Positions 35,657-45,109 of a DNA stretch of 64,000 nt are shown here, in pieces. Origin of the DNA: Rudaeicoccus suwonensis (GTDB lineage: Bacteria; Actinomycetota; Actinomycetes; Actinomycetales; Dermatophilaceae); contig NZ_VIVQ01000001.1 of NCBI RefSeq assembly GCF_007829035.1, positions 930,001-994,000 of the forward strand. The letters are read 5' to 3'. A program made the translations under genes and the position numbers. The notes beneath the pieces were generated by a model. That model saw only the letters and a list, made by a program, of their open reading frames with translations. It did no database searches and was not told the origin of the DNA. Each line of letters starts with the position of its first letter. Position 1 is the stretch's first letter.

Positions 35657-36646
35657 GTGAGTATTCTGGCCGGTTCGTCGATCCTCATCACCGGTGGCAC
35701 CGGTTCGTTCGGCAAAGCGTTCATCACTCGACTGCTCAGCGATGTGGACCCCAAGCGAGTCGTGATCTACTCCCGCGATGAACTCAAGCAGTGGGAGGTC
35801 CGCCAGCAGTTCGGCGACGACCCGCGACTGCGGTGGTTCATCGGCGACGTGCGTGACCTCGACCGTCTCAAGCGTGCCATGCACAAGATCGACTACGTGG
35901 TGCACGCCGCCGCGCTGAAGCAGGTCGACACCGGCGAATACAACCCGAGCGAATTCGTCAAGACGAACGTCATGGGCAGCCAGAACGTCGTCGAGGCCGC
36001 CATCGACTCCGGTGTCAAGAAGGTCGTCGCGCTGTCGACCGACAAGGCCTCCAGCCCGATCAACCTGTATGGCGCAACCAAGCTCACCGCCGACAAGCTG
36101 TTCATCCTCGGCAACCATTACGCGGCGGCCTACGAGACGCGGTTCTCCGTGGTGCGCTACGGCAACGTGACTGGTTCGCGCGGTTCGATCATCCCCAAGT
36201 TCAAGGCGCTGCACGCCGCCGGCGAGTCCCTGCCGATCACCGACCTGCGGTGCACGCGATTCCTGATCACGCTCCCGGATGCGGTCCAGATGGTGCTCGA
36301 CACCTTCGAGATGATGCAAGGCGGCGAACTCGTCGTGCCGCACATCCCCTCGCACATGGTCACCGACCTCGCTCAGGCGATCGCTCCCGGCGCGAAGATG
36401 CACGACATCGGTCTGCGGCCCGGTGAGAAGCTGCACGAGGAGATGATCAGCCCCGAGGAGGGCCGCCGCGCGGTGATCGTCATGGATGGCAAGTACTTCG
36501 TGCTGCAGCCGGAACTCGCCACCTGGGGTTACAAGCCGATCGAGGGCGCCCAGCCGGTTCCCGAAGGCTTCCACTGCTCATCCGACAAGAACGACCTGTG
36601 GTACTCCGCCGAGGACATCGCCAAGGTGTTGGAGTCGGGCGTTTGA
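35657..36646 (+). CDS. pseB: UDP-GlcNAc 4,6-dehydratase (5-inverting)
   Basis: 329 residues of the SDR fold. ILITGGTGSFGKAF (NAD loop), YSRDELKQWEVRQQF, HAAALKQVDTGEYNP, VALSTDKASSPINLYGATK, and NVTGSRGSIIPKF are characteristic of PseB/FlaA1. In place of the SDR catalytic Tyr-xxx-Lys it has YGATK, which is present. It carries out the first step towards pseudaminic acid. GGGAG lies 7 nt before GTG 35657. It overlaps pseC by 4 bp. Confidence 0.95.
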   Translation: MSILAGSSILITGGTGSFGKAFITRLLSDVDPKRVVIYSRDELKQWEVRQQFGDDPRLRWFIGDVRDLDRLKRAMHKIDYVVHAAALKQVDTGEYNPSEFVKTNVMGSQNVVEAAIDSGVKKVVALSTDKASSPINLYGATKLTADKLFILGNHYAAAYETRFSVVRYGNVTGSRGSIIPKFKALHAAGESLPITDLRCTRFLITLPDAVQMVLDTFEMMQGGELVVPHIPSHMVTDLAQAIAPGAKMHDIGLRPGEKLHEEMISPEEGRRAVIVMDGKYFVLQPELATWGYKPIEGAQPVPEGFHCSSDKNDLWYSAEDIAKVLESGV

Positions 36647-37791
36647 GCGGCGAACCGGTGCTGCCCTACGGGCGGCAGTCGATCGACGAGTCCGACATCG
36701 CGGCGGTAGCCGCCGTGCTGCGCGGCGACTGGCTCACGACGGGTCCCGCCGTCGATGCCTTCGAGCGTGAGATCGCGGCTGTCGCGGGATGCGAGGAGCC
36801 GGCAGTCACGGTGACGTCGGGCACGGCCGCCCTGCACACGGCATACGCCGCGACAGGTGTCGGTCCTGGCGACGAGGTCATCACCACCCCGCTGACCTTC
36901 TTCGCGACGGCAACCTGCGCGATGTGGCAGGGCGCGACGATCGTCTTCGCCGACGTCTGCGAAGACACCGGCAATCTCGACCCGGTCGCGGTCGAGGCTG
37001 CCGTCACCGACCGCACAAAGGTCGTCGCAGGCGTGGACTACGCCGGTCACCCGATCGACGCCCCGGCATTGTCGAAGGTCGCGCACGCCGCGGGTGCTGT
37101 GCTGCTGGAGGATGCAGCCCACTCGATCGCCGGATCACTCGACGGCGTGCCGGTCGGGTCGCTGGCCGACGTAACGACCTTCAGCTTCTTCCCGACCAAG
37201 AACCTCACCACCGCCGAGGGTGGCGCCGTGGTGTCGCACAGCGCTGAAATCCTAGGCGCCGCAAGGGATTTCAAGAGCATCGGCTACACGCGTGACAGGG
37301 CGAAGTGGTGCTCGCAGGAGGACGAGGGTGTCTGGTACTACGAGGTGCACTCACTCGGCCTGAACTACCGTCTGCCGGATGTTCTCGCGGCGCTCGGCAG
37401 CAACCAGCTGACCCGCATCGCGAAGTTCAAGAAGCGGCGGCAGGAGGTCACCGACCGCTACAACCAGGGGCTGGCCGACATACCGGAGCTTGTCCTCCCG
37501 GCGCACCGGCCCGGTGCCGACCCCATGTGGCATCTGTACCCGCTGCGGATCGTCGACGGCCGCCGGCGTGAGTTGTTCGACCATCTGCGAGCCAACGCGG
37601 TGGGTGTGCAGGTGAACTACATCCCCGTGCACCATCAGCCGATCTTCGCCGAATTGGGTTGGCGTAAGGGGCAGTTCCCGATCGCGGAGGCCTACTCCGC
37701 TCAGGAGATCAGCCTGCCGATGTTCCCAAGTCTGACCGACGACGACATCGACCGGGTCATCGACCTGGTGCGTTCCTTCGTCCGGGCCTGA
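36643..37791 (+). CDS. pseC: UDP-4-keto-sugar aminotransferase (PseC)
   Basis: 382 residues of the DegT/DnrJ/EryC1/StrS aminotransferase class. TSGTAALHTAY, EDAAHSIAG, and the PLP lysine in FFPTKNLTTAEGG (Lys186), then LGLNYRLPDVLAALG and VNYIPVHHQPIF. It aminates the PseB product at C4. TTG 36643 overlaps the pseB stop (TTGA) with GGAG 8 nt upstream; GTG 36658 is an alternative. An unknown gene follows after 21 bp. Confidence 0.92.
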   Translation: MSGEPVLPYGRQSIDESDIAAVAAVLRGDWLTTGPAVDAFEREIAAVAGCEEPAVTVTSGTAALHTAYAATGVGPGDEVITTPLTFFATATCAMWQGATIVFADVCEDTGNLDPVAVEAAVTDRTKVVAGVDYAGHPIDAPALSKVAHAAGAVLLEDAAHSIAGSLDGVPVGSLADVTTFSFFPTKNLTTAEGGAVVSHSAEILGAARDFKSIGYTRDRAKWCSQEDEGVWYYEVHSLGLNYRLPDVLAALGSNQLTRIAKFKKRRQEVTDRYNQGLADIPELVLPAHRPGADPMWHLYPLRIVDGRRRELFDHLRANAVGVQVNYIPVHHQPIFAELGWRKGQFPIAEAYSAQEISLPMFPSLTDDDIDRVIDLVRSFVRA

Positions 37792-37812
37792 CGTTCGACG
37801 CGGCCGGCGCTG

Positions 37813-38640
37813 ATGCACCACGCCAACGTCTTCTACGGACACGCGCAGATCCTCGCGCGCTACTGCGGGCTGCAGGAGGCTCCACCGATCTGGGGTTACC
37901 TGCAGCACGGCTGGAACACCCACGACGGGTTCGCCGTCGGTCACGAGTTCGTGCCGGGGTATCCCAAGCTTGTCTGGTCGGAGGCCGTACGTCGGCGCGG
38001 CTGGTCACTGGGACTGCGCGACTACGTCGTGATCGGGTCGCCGTGGGCGTATCTGCTGACCCTGCAACCGGATTCGGCACCAGCGGGCGAGGGCACGATC
38101 GTGTATCCCTTCCACGGATGGGAGGGCCAGCAGATCGTCGGCGACCACGCGGCATACGCCGACGAGGTGCGATCGGTCGAGGGCGACGTGCCGTTGACGA
38201 TGTGCCTCTACTGGAACGACTACCTCGACGAGCGCGTCCGCAGCGTGTACGAGCAGCGCGGGTTCCGCGTCATCACGCACGGGCGACGCGGCCATCAGTA
38301 CGTCGGCGGTGACACGGACTTCCTCGACAACCAGCTCGCCGAGCTTCGCCGGCATCGGCGTGTCGTCAGCAACCGGCTCGGGTCAGCCTTGCTGTATGCC
38401 GCATCGCTTGGTCGTGAGATCGGAGTGTATGGCGACCCGATGGTCCTGCAGAACGATCATGCGGTGCTCGGCGGCATGGCAAAGCAGCTGCGGCTGTTCC
38501 CCGACCTGCACCACCGGCAGGTCGACCCGGATGTCGCAGCACGGGTCAGCACCGAGGAGCTGGGTCTGGACGTGCTGCTGCTGCCAGGAGCGTTGCGGCA
38601 TACGTTGGGCTGGGCGGACGCTGACGACGGCGCTGAATGA
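37813..38640 (+). CDS. Unknown glycopolymer-locus protein, copy A
   Basis: 275 residues, no characterised family recognised. It is a clear paralogue of the 281-residue protein at 40839-41684; shared segments include MHHxNxxYGHAxILARYCGL, GYLQHGWN, VxGxPWxYL, a (F/Y)xFHGWEG turn, and a C-terminal (S/A)NRL(G/S)(S/T)AxxYxxxxGxExxVYGDPM. The last stretch resembles the sugar-nucleotide-site region of GT-B enzymes, so a glycosyltransferase role is possible but inferred. It follows pseC by 21 bp in the same operon. ATG 37813 lacks a good Shine-Dalgarno, suggesting coupling to pseC. Confidence 0.8.
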   Translation: MHHANVFYGHAQILARYCGLQEAPPIWGYLQHGWNTHDGFAVGHEFVPGYPKLVWSEAVRRRGWSLGLRDYVVIGSPWAYLLTLQPDSAPAGEGTIVYPFHGWEGQQIVGDHAAYADEVRSVEGDVPLTMCLYWNDYLDERVRSVYEQRGFRVITHGRRGHQYVGGDTDFLDNQLAELRRHRRVVSNRLGSALLYAASLGREIGVYGDPMVLQNDHAVLGGMAKQLRLFPDLHHRQVDPDVAARVSTEELGLDVLLLPGALRHTLGWADADDGAE

Positions 38641-38847
38641 ACACTCCGAGTCCGCTGGACGGCTGAGACGCGGTGGCCTCGCCACGGTCTGTCGCGGCGG
38701 CTGTGCCGAACAGATCCGGGGGTGCCGATGCGCAGGGTCGGTGAGTACACCCGACCGGGACGAGGTGGTTTCGCGGTCGGATGCCGGGCGGCGCACAGAC
38801 CGAATCGAGCCGAGTCGCGCTGCACGACCCGGGCGAGCCGGGACGGC

Positions 38848-38869
38848 GGGGCGGTGTCGCCACCGCCCC
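38848..38869. terminator. 9-bp hairpin between convergent operons
   Basis: GGGGCGGTG and CACCGCCCC flank a 4-nt loop, 11 bp before the stop of the convergent gene at 38881. The remaining 38641-38847 holds no gene. Likely boundary for the pseBC operon and the pseI operon. Confidence 0.6.
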
Positions 38870-38880
38870 GGCTCACCCCG

Positions 38881-40842
38881 TCAGCTCTCCTTGGCTTTTG
38901 CTGCCGCGGCGCGGGCCCGCTGGGCACGTTTGACGACACGCTCGACGCCTGCGCCGAGTTCGCCGACGCTGCGCACCTGAGCGGTGCGCTTGGCGACCCG
39001 GAGCAGGTTGCCGGCGGCAGTACGTTGAGCCGCCACCGCTCCGGCCGGCCCGGCACCCTTGCGCAGGTTCCGAATGACCTCCTCGCGGGTGCGCAACTGC
39101 TTGTCGCGGAATCCGATGGTGCGCTCAAGGCCCGCGATGTGACCGAGCGCCTCCTGAAGTTCGCGACGGGCCGCTTGCGCGTCGGCCAACGCGGTGCGCA
39201 GGTCGGCTGTGGAACAGGCGCCGGGACGCTGCTCACCCGCAGCGAGTGTCAGCGCCAGGTCGCGGGCGCGGTCGAGCACAGCGTCGGTGGCCTCCACGCC
39301 GGCCATCTCCGTCCACGTCGCTACGAGCTCGCGGCCGAGCAGGTGTGTGGGCCACGGGTGCCTGCGGTGCTCGGTGACCATCCGGTCCTGCAGCAGGAAG
39401 AACGCGGCCGCGAGCGTCTCGGCCGTCCCGACCGGCCCGGACCAGCGGCGCGCGTCGAAGCCGGGCGCAGTCTCACGGCCGGCGACGACGAGGTTGTCGA
39501 GAGTCACGACGCGGTGCTCGGGCACCGGGATGGCATCGACGTGTGCACCGACGGCTGCGGCGAGATCGCGGAAGCCCGGAACGTCCCCGAGTTCGGCCAG
39601 TCGCAGCAACTCCTGCGCGACCGTGGGACCGAACGGCACACGACGGGTGAGCAGGGACTCGTCGATCACGACATCGATGTGGTCGCTCTTGCCGGTCGCG
39701 GCGGCTGCGCCGACTGACTGGGGCGGGAGTCCGGCGAGAGCGCCACGCGGCGCGGTCGTGGATGCCGGTTCGCCCGCCTGTGCGCCCGGCGTTGCCCGCT
39801 CGGTGACATACCGTGCAGTTTCCGACGGCTGAGCGGTGTCGCGCTCGAGTTCGGGGGTGAACTCCGCATCCGGCCAGCTCGCGCCCGACACATCGACCGC
39901 ACGCGACAGGTGCCACCCGGCATACTCCGCGGTCGGCCCGGTGGCCACGGCGAGGGTGCCGGAAGGAGTCGCGTTGATGAGTCCCACGTCGTGGGAGAAG
40001 CCGTGCAGCACCACCGAGACGGCGGCCGCGTCACTGATCCGGCCGACCTTGGCGAGCAGATCGATGAGCTCGTCCTGCGAGGCGAGCAACGGGCGCAGGT
40101 CGGCGTCGGCGGCGAGCTTGGCGAACGCGGCGACGCTGCCGGTAAGACCGGCGGTCGTCTGTGAGACGTCGGCGAGCAGACGGGGAGCTGCGGCCGGGCC
40201 GAAGCCGACCAGCTGCCCCGCCGAGGAGCGGATGCCGCGCACCGAGCGAACGGCATCGACGAACCCGTCGTGGGTGAGCGGCCGGGTCGGGTCGTGGTAG
40301 AACGGCCGCCAGTCGTCGTCCCCGTGCCGCTGCGACACCGGGCGGGCATCCAGAATGTTGGCCGGAGCCGACTCGAGGGGATGCGCAATGGCCAACGCGC
40401 CGTCATCGGTGAGCAGTGAGGTCAGCGCTCGCAGCGTGTCGTCCCAGCTGAGTTCGGCCGAGTCGTAGGACAGCAGACGGTCCAGACCGTCGAGCGCGAT
40501 GACGACGTCGAAGGGTGCCGGCGACGTCGCGCGGAACCCGTCGAGTGCGCCCGCACCGACCTGTATGTCGGGGAGTTCTTCGGTCAACTGCGCGGCGTCC
40601 GTCGCCGATCGCACCAGCACGGTGACCTGGGCGTCGGTGATCTGCGAAGCGACCGCCCGCACCAGAGACACCGAGTGCGGCCCCGCGATCAGCACGCGTG
40701 GCGTCGGCCGATCCGTGGACAGGCGCACCTCGCGGACGAGTGCTTCGAGCACCGGACCACCAGCGGCATACGACTGCCCGGAGTAGTCGGTCCAGGGCTG
40801 CATCTCACCGGCAACGACCTCGGTGGTGGTGGACTGGCTCAT
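38881..40842 (-). CDS. Methyltransferase-like protein with C-terminal coiled coil (copy A)
   Basis: 653 residues. About 45-190 resemble a Rossmann/SAM-type fold (PRVLIAGPHSVSLVRAVAS, FDVVIALDGLDRLL, LLTDDGALAIAHPLES) but without a clear GxGxG SAM loop, so it may be degenerate. A second region (about 390-560) is of unknown fold. Residues about 565-620 form a heptad-rich coiled coil (DLRTALADAQAARRELQEAL), followed by a basic Lys/Arg/Ala tail. The protein at 45486-47006 has the same plan. It is last in the pseI-GT2-copy B operon, overlapping the previous gene by 4 bp. Function unknown. Confidence 0.75.
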   Translation of the reverse strand: MSQSTTTEVVAGEMQPWTDYSGQSYAAGGPVLEALVREVRLSTDRPTPRVLIAGPHSVSLVRAVASQITDAQVTVLVRSATDAAQLTEELPDIQVGAGALDGFRATSPAPFDVVIALDGLDRLLSYDSAELSWDDTLRALTSLLTDDGALAIAHPLESAPANILDARPVSQRHGDDDWRPFYHDPTRPLTHDGFVDAVRSVRGIRSSAGQLVGFGPAAAPRLLADVSQTTAGLTGSVAAFAKLAADADLRPLLASQDELIDLLAKVGRISDAAAVSVVLHGFSHDVGLINATPSGTLAVATGPTAEYAGWHLSRAVDVSGASWPDAEFTPELERDTAQPSETARYVTERATPGAQAGEPASTTAPRGALAGLPPQSVGAAAATGKSDHIDVVIDESLLTRRVPFGPTVAQELLRLAELGDVPGFRDLAAAVGAHVDAIPVPEHRVVTLDNLVVAGRETAPGFDARRWSGPVGTAETLAAAFFLLQDRMVTEHRRHPWPTHLLGRELVATWTEMAGVEATDAVLDRARDLALTLAAGEQRPGACSTADLRTALADAQAARRELQEALGHIAGLERTIGFRDKQLRTREEVIRNLRKGAGPAGAVAAQRTAAGNLLRVAKRTAQVRSVGELGAGVERVVKRAQRARAAAAKAKES

Positions 40843-41684
40843 TCGTTACTCCCGTCGAACATGACGCGCTTGATTTCCCGGGGCGGCATGACGAACCGCC
40901 GGCCGAGCTCGTGGTCGGTGATCTGAGCAGCGGTCTGCTGATCGATGACCTTGCGGGTCATCTCCGGCCAGAGCCGCTGCACTCGAGCGTTGCCGCCGAA
41001 ACGCGGGTCCTCGCCTTCCATCAGCATCGGATCGCCATACACTGCGACCTCCGCGCCGGCGGCGACGCCGTAGAAGATCGCCGTGGACAACCGGTTCGCG
41101 GCCACCCGCTTGTGGCGCCGCATCGCTGCCAACTGCTTGTAGAGGAACAGGGGGTCGGTGCCCACATAGGAGAAGCCGCGGCCCCCGAAGCTGATCACGT
41201 CGAAACCGGCATCGTGATAGGCCGCGCGGATCTCGGGGCGGTTGTACTCGGTGTAGTAGAGCGAGAAGGTGACCGGGCCCTCCTCGGTCTCACGGATCTC
41301 GTCGATCAACCGCTGGTGGTCGCCGGTGATCTTGCCGCCCTCCCAGCCGTGGAACAGGAAGAACAAGGTGCCTTCACGCTCGACGGGCTCCTCGGTCTCC
41401 TCGTCGAAGAAACCGAGGGTCGGCTCCTGCTGCATGAGGTAGAGCCAGGGTGCGCCGACGACGTGGTAGTTGCGTCGGCCAAGCGCGTAGCCGCGTCTCG
41501 CGACAGCCGGGCTCCAGACGAAACGCGTTGCGCCGTCGAAGAACTCGTGGGTGGGGTTGTAGCCGTCGCCGACATTCCAGCCGTGCTGCAGGTAACCGCG
41601 GATGCGCGGTGGGTTCTCTTCGTCGAGCCCGCAGTACCGCGCCAAGATGTGCGCGTGGCCGTAGTAGTGGTTGTGGTGATGCAT
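40839..41684 (-). CDS. Unknown glycopolymer-locus protein, copy B
   Basis: 281 residues, paralogous to 37813-38640 over nearly full length (see that entry for shared segments). Here the N-terminus is His-rich (MHHHNHYYGHAHIL). No signal peptide or membrane span is evident, so it is probably cytoplasmic. It lies between the large GT2 and the methyltransferase-like gene in one operon. A sugar transferase for pseudaminic acid or a related residue is possible; no catalytic residue can be named. Confidence 0.8.
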   Translation of the reverse strand: MHHHNHYYGHAHILARYCGLDEENPPRIRGYLQHGWNVGDGYNPTHEFFDGATRFVWSPAVARRGYALGRRNYHVVGAPWLYLMQQEPTLGFFDEETEEPVEREGTLFFLFHGWEGGKITGDHQRLIDEIRETEEGPVTFSLYYTEYNRPEIRAAYHDAGFDVISFGGRGFSYVGTDPLFLYKQLAAMRRHKRVAANRLSTAIFYGVAAGAEVAVYGDPMLMEGEDPRFGGNARVQRLWPEMTRKVIDQQTAAQITDHELGRRFVMPPREIKRVMFDGSNE

Positions 41685-41699
41685 CAGTTCACTCTCGGG

Positions 41700-44045
41700 T
41701 CATCGGTCATCGCGGATCTCCAGATGGAGGGTGTCGGCTCTCTGCCGCAGCGTGCCACGGTGGGTGCCCAGATGGGCGATCACCGGCAGGGTGGCGATCA
41801 GGAACGGCTCGGGCAGAACAGCAGTGGACAGATTGCGGTCCTCGCTGGAGCAGAACAACGTCCAGTTGGCCAGGCTCGCCAGGGGGTCGATGTCGCTGAC
41901 CACACCTGGCACGTCGAGCAGGTCGCGCACCGGCGTGCGGACTTCCCATGAGTCCGCGCCGGTCTGTGCAGGCGCGGTCTCCAGGAACTCCTCGGTGCCG
42001 GGCAGGTAGCGGCGCCAGGCGAGGGTCCACGAGTCGGTACCGGTCCAGTTGCGCCCGCGCGCCACCAGTTCGGTGCCTTCGCCGTCGCCTTCGAGCACGA
42101 CCTCGTCGGCGGTCAGTCGCACGGCGGTCTCGCGCAGGAAGGTGAGGTTCTCCGGATCGCGCAGCAGGCGGAACTGGTGTTCACCCACCTGAGTGCCCAC
42201 CGACCGTGGTGTCCCGGTCCAGGTGAGGTCCTCGTTGACTCCGGCGGCGCGAACGCGCACCGCGCGGGTGGTCATCTGCAGATACGGGTCGTCGTCGTCG
42301 GTGTGTGCTTGCACGTCGAGCAGCGGGAGGCGGCCGGTGATGCGGGTCTTGTCACCCTCGATCACGCAGGTCGCGGGATACCGCAGCTCGTCGGCGAACT
42401 GGCTGCCGTCGAGGATGAACTGGGCAACCTGCAGTGGCCGCGGAGCCAGCGCCTCGACCACCAGGTCGGTGCCCTCGACGCGCCCGTCGACCAGTTGCCA
42501 GGGGTTGGGGCGCCACGACAACTGAAGTTCGGCACCCGTAGACGACTCGGGCTGCAGCCACATCGTCGGACTCACCCAGGCACCGGGTTGCCAGGTGGCG
42601 CTGCCTGGCCGCAGACCCTTGACCAGACCCTGCTTGCGTTTGCCGTTGCTGCTGATCTGCAGGTCAAAGCGCACCGCGTCCTCACTGACCGACCAGCGCG
42701 CGAGTTGATCGCGGGGGATCCGCAGCTCGAAGCCGACGTCGCTGAGCTGGCCATGAGAGTCGATGTCCTTGAAGCGGCGCACGGGTAGTTCCTCGCGCAA
42801 CGACTTGGACACGGCGAAAACCTTGATGCGGCTGTTGGCATTCGACCGCAGATGTCGCACCTCGGCGGTGCCCTGGACCCGGAGTTCGTCGTCGACGAAA
42901 CGCACATCGTTGACCGCGGTGCGCAGCGACAGGTCGGCGGACGGAGAAAGGAAGGTGTCTCGCGGTATGTACGACCGGTCGCGACCGGGGTAGAGGTACT
43001 CGTAGCGGCTGAGACTGCGCGGCATCTTCACGGCTCGCGCGCCACCACGCAGGCCACCGTCTTGGCGGAAGAGCGCAAGCTCACGCAACAGATCCACGTC
43101 GCGCGCCATCATGGCGTGGTACTGCAACTGGTCGAACCGCGGACGCTGCAGCAGAGCGTCGAGCCCCAATCGCTCGACGAATCCGTGCCCGAGCTCGATG
43201 ATGCGGTCGACGTCGGCGTCCGGAACGGTGGCGAACGCCTGCACGATGGCCAGGAAGTCGGACTCGGCGAGCATGACGTGCGTCCGCATCCGCACCGCCT
43301 TCTGTGCCGACGCCACCAGGTCGATGACCATTCCCGCTGAGCGCACCCGGTCGACCAGGTTGTCGTAGCGGTACACCTGCTGGGTGATGGAGTCGCCGGA
43401 TTCGCGCTCGCGCCAGTAGTAGACCGGTTCGCTGATGATGTCGACCGTGACTGCGTCAAGGTGGGCCTTGATCGTGACGGGGTAGTCCTCGTAACGGATC
43501 GCCGGAAACTCGTAGGCGTACTCATCCCAGAAGCTGCGGCGGTAGACCTTGTTCCACACCATCCGGTCGCGGGCGAGAACTGCGTGTTCGGTGACGTGGG
43601 TCGCCGGCCAGTCCATCGCGAACGCGTGCAGATGCGCCCATGACGGCTTGACGCCGGTGCTGTTATTGAACCGGCGGGCGTTGCCTCCGGCGAACGACGA
43701 ACCGGTCTCGTCCAGGCTGTCCACCATCTGGGCGAAGCCGTGCCGCGTGACCAGGTCGTCGCTGTCGATGAAGGTGAGGTACTCACCGGAGGAGTTGGCC
43801 GTCCCGGTGTTGCGTGCCGGACCGAGTCCGGCGTTCTTCTGCGTGACGATGTGAAACCGGCTGTCGCGGTCGGCATACTCCTGGGCCACGGCGCGACTGC
43901 CGTCGAGGGATCCGTCGTCGACCATCACGACTTCGATGTCCTGCAGTTGCTGGACCCGGATGGATTCGAGGCAGTCGCCGATGTAGTCCTGTACGCCGTA
44001 GAAAGGCACGACCACCGACAGGCGCGGTCTGGTGGAAAGCGACAT
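41700..44045 (-). CDS. Large GT2 glycosyltransferase with C-terminal beta-rich domains
   Basis: 781 residues. Residues 1-220 are GT-A: LSVVVPFYGVQDYIGDCLESI, VDDGSLDGSR, KNAGLGPARNTG, and FIDSDDLV (DxD metal site). Residues 220-340 are helical, and 360-781 form repeated beta-rich modules (SRIKVFAVS, ARWSVSEDAVRF, VRVRAAG) like the C-terminal domains of wall teichoic acid glycosyltransferases. It probably elongates or decorates the polymer. ATG 44045 lies 8 bp after pseI, although the frame is open further upstream. Confidence 0.88.
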   Translation of the reverse strand: MSLSTRPRLSVVVPFYGVQDYIGDCLESIRVQQLQDIEVVMVDDGSLDGSRAVAQEYADRDSRFHIVTQKNAGLGPARNTGTANSSGEYLTFIDSDDLVTRHGFAQMVDSLDETGSSFAGGNARRFNNSTGVKPSWAHLHAFAMDWPATHVTEHAVLARDRMVWNKVYRRSFWDEYAYEFPAIRYEDYPVTIKAHLDAVTVDIISEPVYYWRERESGDSITQQVYRYDNLVDRVRSAGMVIDLVASAQKAVRMRTHVMLAESDFLAIVQAFATVPDADVDRIIELGHGFVERLGLDALLQRPRFDQLQYHAMMARDVDLLRELALFRQDGGLRGGARAVKMPRSLSRYEYLYPGRDRSYIPRDTFLSPSADLSLRTAVNDVRFVDDELRVQGTAEVRHLRSNANSRIKVFAVSKSLREELPVRRFKDIDSHGQLSDVGFELRIPRDQLARWSVSEDAVRFDLQISSNGKRKQGLVKGLRPGSATWQPGAWVSPTMWLQPESSTGAELQLSWRPNPWQLVDGRVEGTDLVVEALAPRPLQVAQFILDGSQFADELRYPATCVIEGDKTRITGRLPLLDVQAHTDDDDPYLQMTTRAVRVRAAGVNEDLTWTGTPRSVGTQVGEHQFRLLRDPENLTFLRETAVRLTADEVVLEGDGEGTELVARGRNWTGTDSWTLAWRRYLPGTEEFLETAPAQTGADSWEVRTPVRDLLDVPGVVSDIDPLASLANWTLFCSSEDRNLSTAVLPEPFLIATLPVIAHLGTHRGTLRQRADTLHLEIRDDR

Positions 44046-44053
44046 CGACCGGC

Positions 44054-45103
44054 TCAGATCAGGTCCCAGGACAAAGCGGTGCCGCGGGGCGTGTCCTGCT
44101 GGAAGGTGCGGCCCTCGACCGTGCTGAACAGGTCGGTCGGCAGACCACCGGCGGGACGGATCGAGCGGACGTTGTCTGCGGTGACCTTGTCGCCGGCGCG
44201 CACGTCGGCCACGACATACAGCGAGCGGCGGAAGCGCAGGCCCTCGGCTTCCTGGGCGCGCGCGCCGATGCGCGGGCGGCCGAGGCACTGCCAGGCGACC
44301 TTGGACTGCGAGACCAGGATGCGCAACTCGTCGGGTTCGCTGGAGAAGGAGGAGTCCACGCCACCGCCCTCACGCGACAGCGTGACGTGCTTCTCGACGA
44401 CGCAGGCGCCGAGAGCGACCGCGGCGATCGGCGCGCCGACACCGATCGTGTGGTCGGAGTAACCGACCAGGGTGCCGAAGGTGTCGGCCATCACCGGGAT
44501 GCCACGAAGGTTCGAATCCGCTGGATCCGCGGGGTAGTTCGCGGTGCATGCCAGTACGACGATCTGCTCGTTGCCGGTCGATCGCGCTGCTTCGACGGCC
44601 GCGTGGATCTCGCCGACGGACGCCATACCGGTCGAGATGATGATCGGCTTGCCCTTGGACGCGGCGAGACGGATCAGCGGCAGATCGACGATCTCGGAGC
44701 TGGCGATCTTGTATGCCGGAGTGTTCAGCGACTCCAGCAGGTCGACCGCCGTCGGGTCGAACGGTGAGGAGAAGCAGACAAGTCCGAGGGATGCGGCGAG
44801 TTCGAAGATCGGCGCGTGCCATTCCCAGGGCGTGTGCGCCTCGGTGTAGAGGTCCCAGAGGGTACGGCCGCCCCACAACTCGTGGCCGTCGGACAGCCGG
44901 AAATCCGGCGCGTCGGAGTCGATGGTGATCGTCTCGGGCTTGTAGGTCTGGAGCTTCACGGCATGCGCTCCCGCATCGGCGACCATCCGGACGATGTCCA
45001 GCGCCTTGTCCAGCGAACCGTCGTGGTTGCCGGACACCTCGGCGATGATGAACGGCTCGTGGGCCGGGCCGATCCGGTGCTTGCCGATCTGGATCTCAGT
45101 CAT
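44054..45103 (-). CDS. pseI: Pseudaminic acid synthase
   Basis: 349 residues of the NeuB family. A TIM barrel (1-285) with FIIAEVSGNHDGSLDKAL, GAHAVKLQTYKPETIT, SSPFDPTAVDLLE, ASSEIVDLPLI and STGMASVGEI, plus a C-terminal SAF/antifreeze-like domain (290-349) with RRSLYVVADVRAGD. It condenses the free amino sugar with phosphoenolpyruvate. With PseB/C/G in the locus, PseI rather than NeuB is the better name. AGGAGG lies 7 nt before ATG 45103 but only 1 nt before the ATG at 45109, so 45103 is chosen. Confidence 0.9.
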   Translation of the reverse strand: MTEIQIGKHRIGPAHEPFIIAEVSGNHDGSLDKALDIVRMVADAGAHAVKLQTYKPETITIDSDAPDFRLSDGHELWGGRTLWDLYTEAHTPWEWHAPIFELAASLGLVCFSSPFDPTAVDLLESLNTPAYKIASSEIVDLPLIRLAASKGKPIIISTGMASVGEIHAAVEAARSTGNEQIVVLACTANYPADPADSNLRGIPVMADTFGTLVGYSDHTIGVGAPIAAVALGACVVEKHVTLSREGGGVDSSFSSEPDELRILVSQSKVAWQCLGRPRIGARAQEAEGLRFRRSLYVVADVRAGDKVTADNVRSIRPAGGLPTDLFSTVEGRTFQQDTPRGTALSWDLI

Positions 45104-45109
45104 GCGCAT

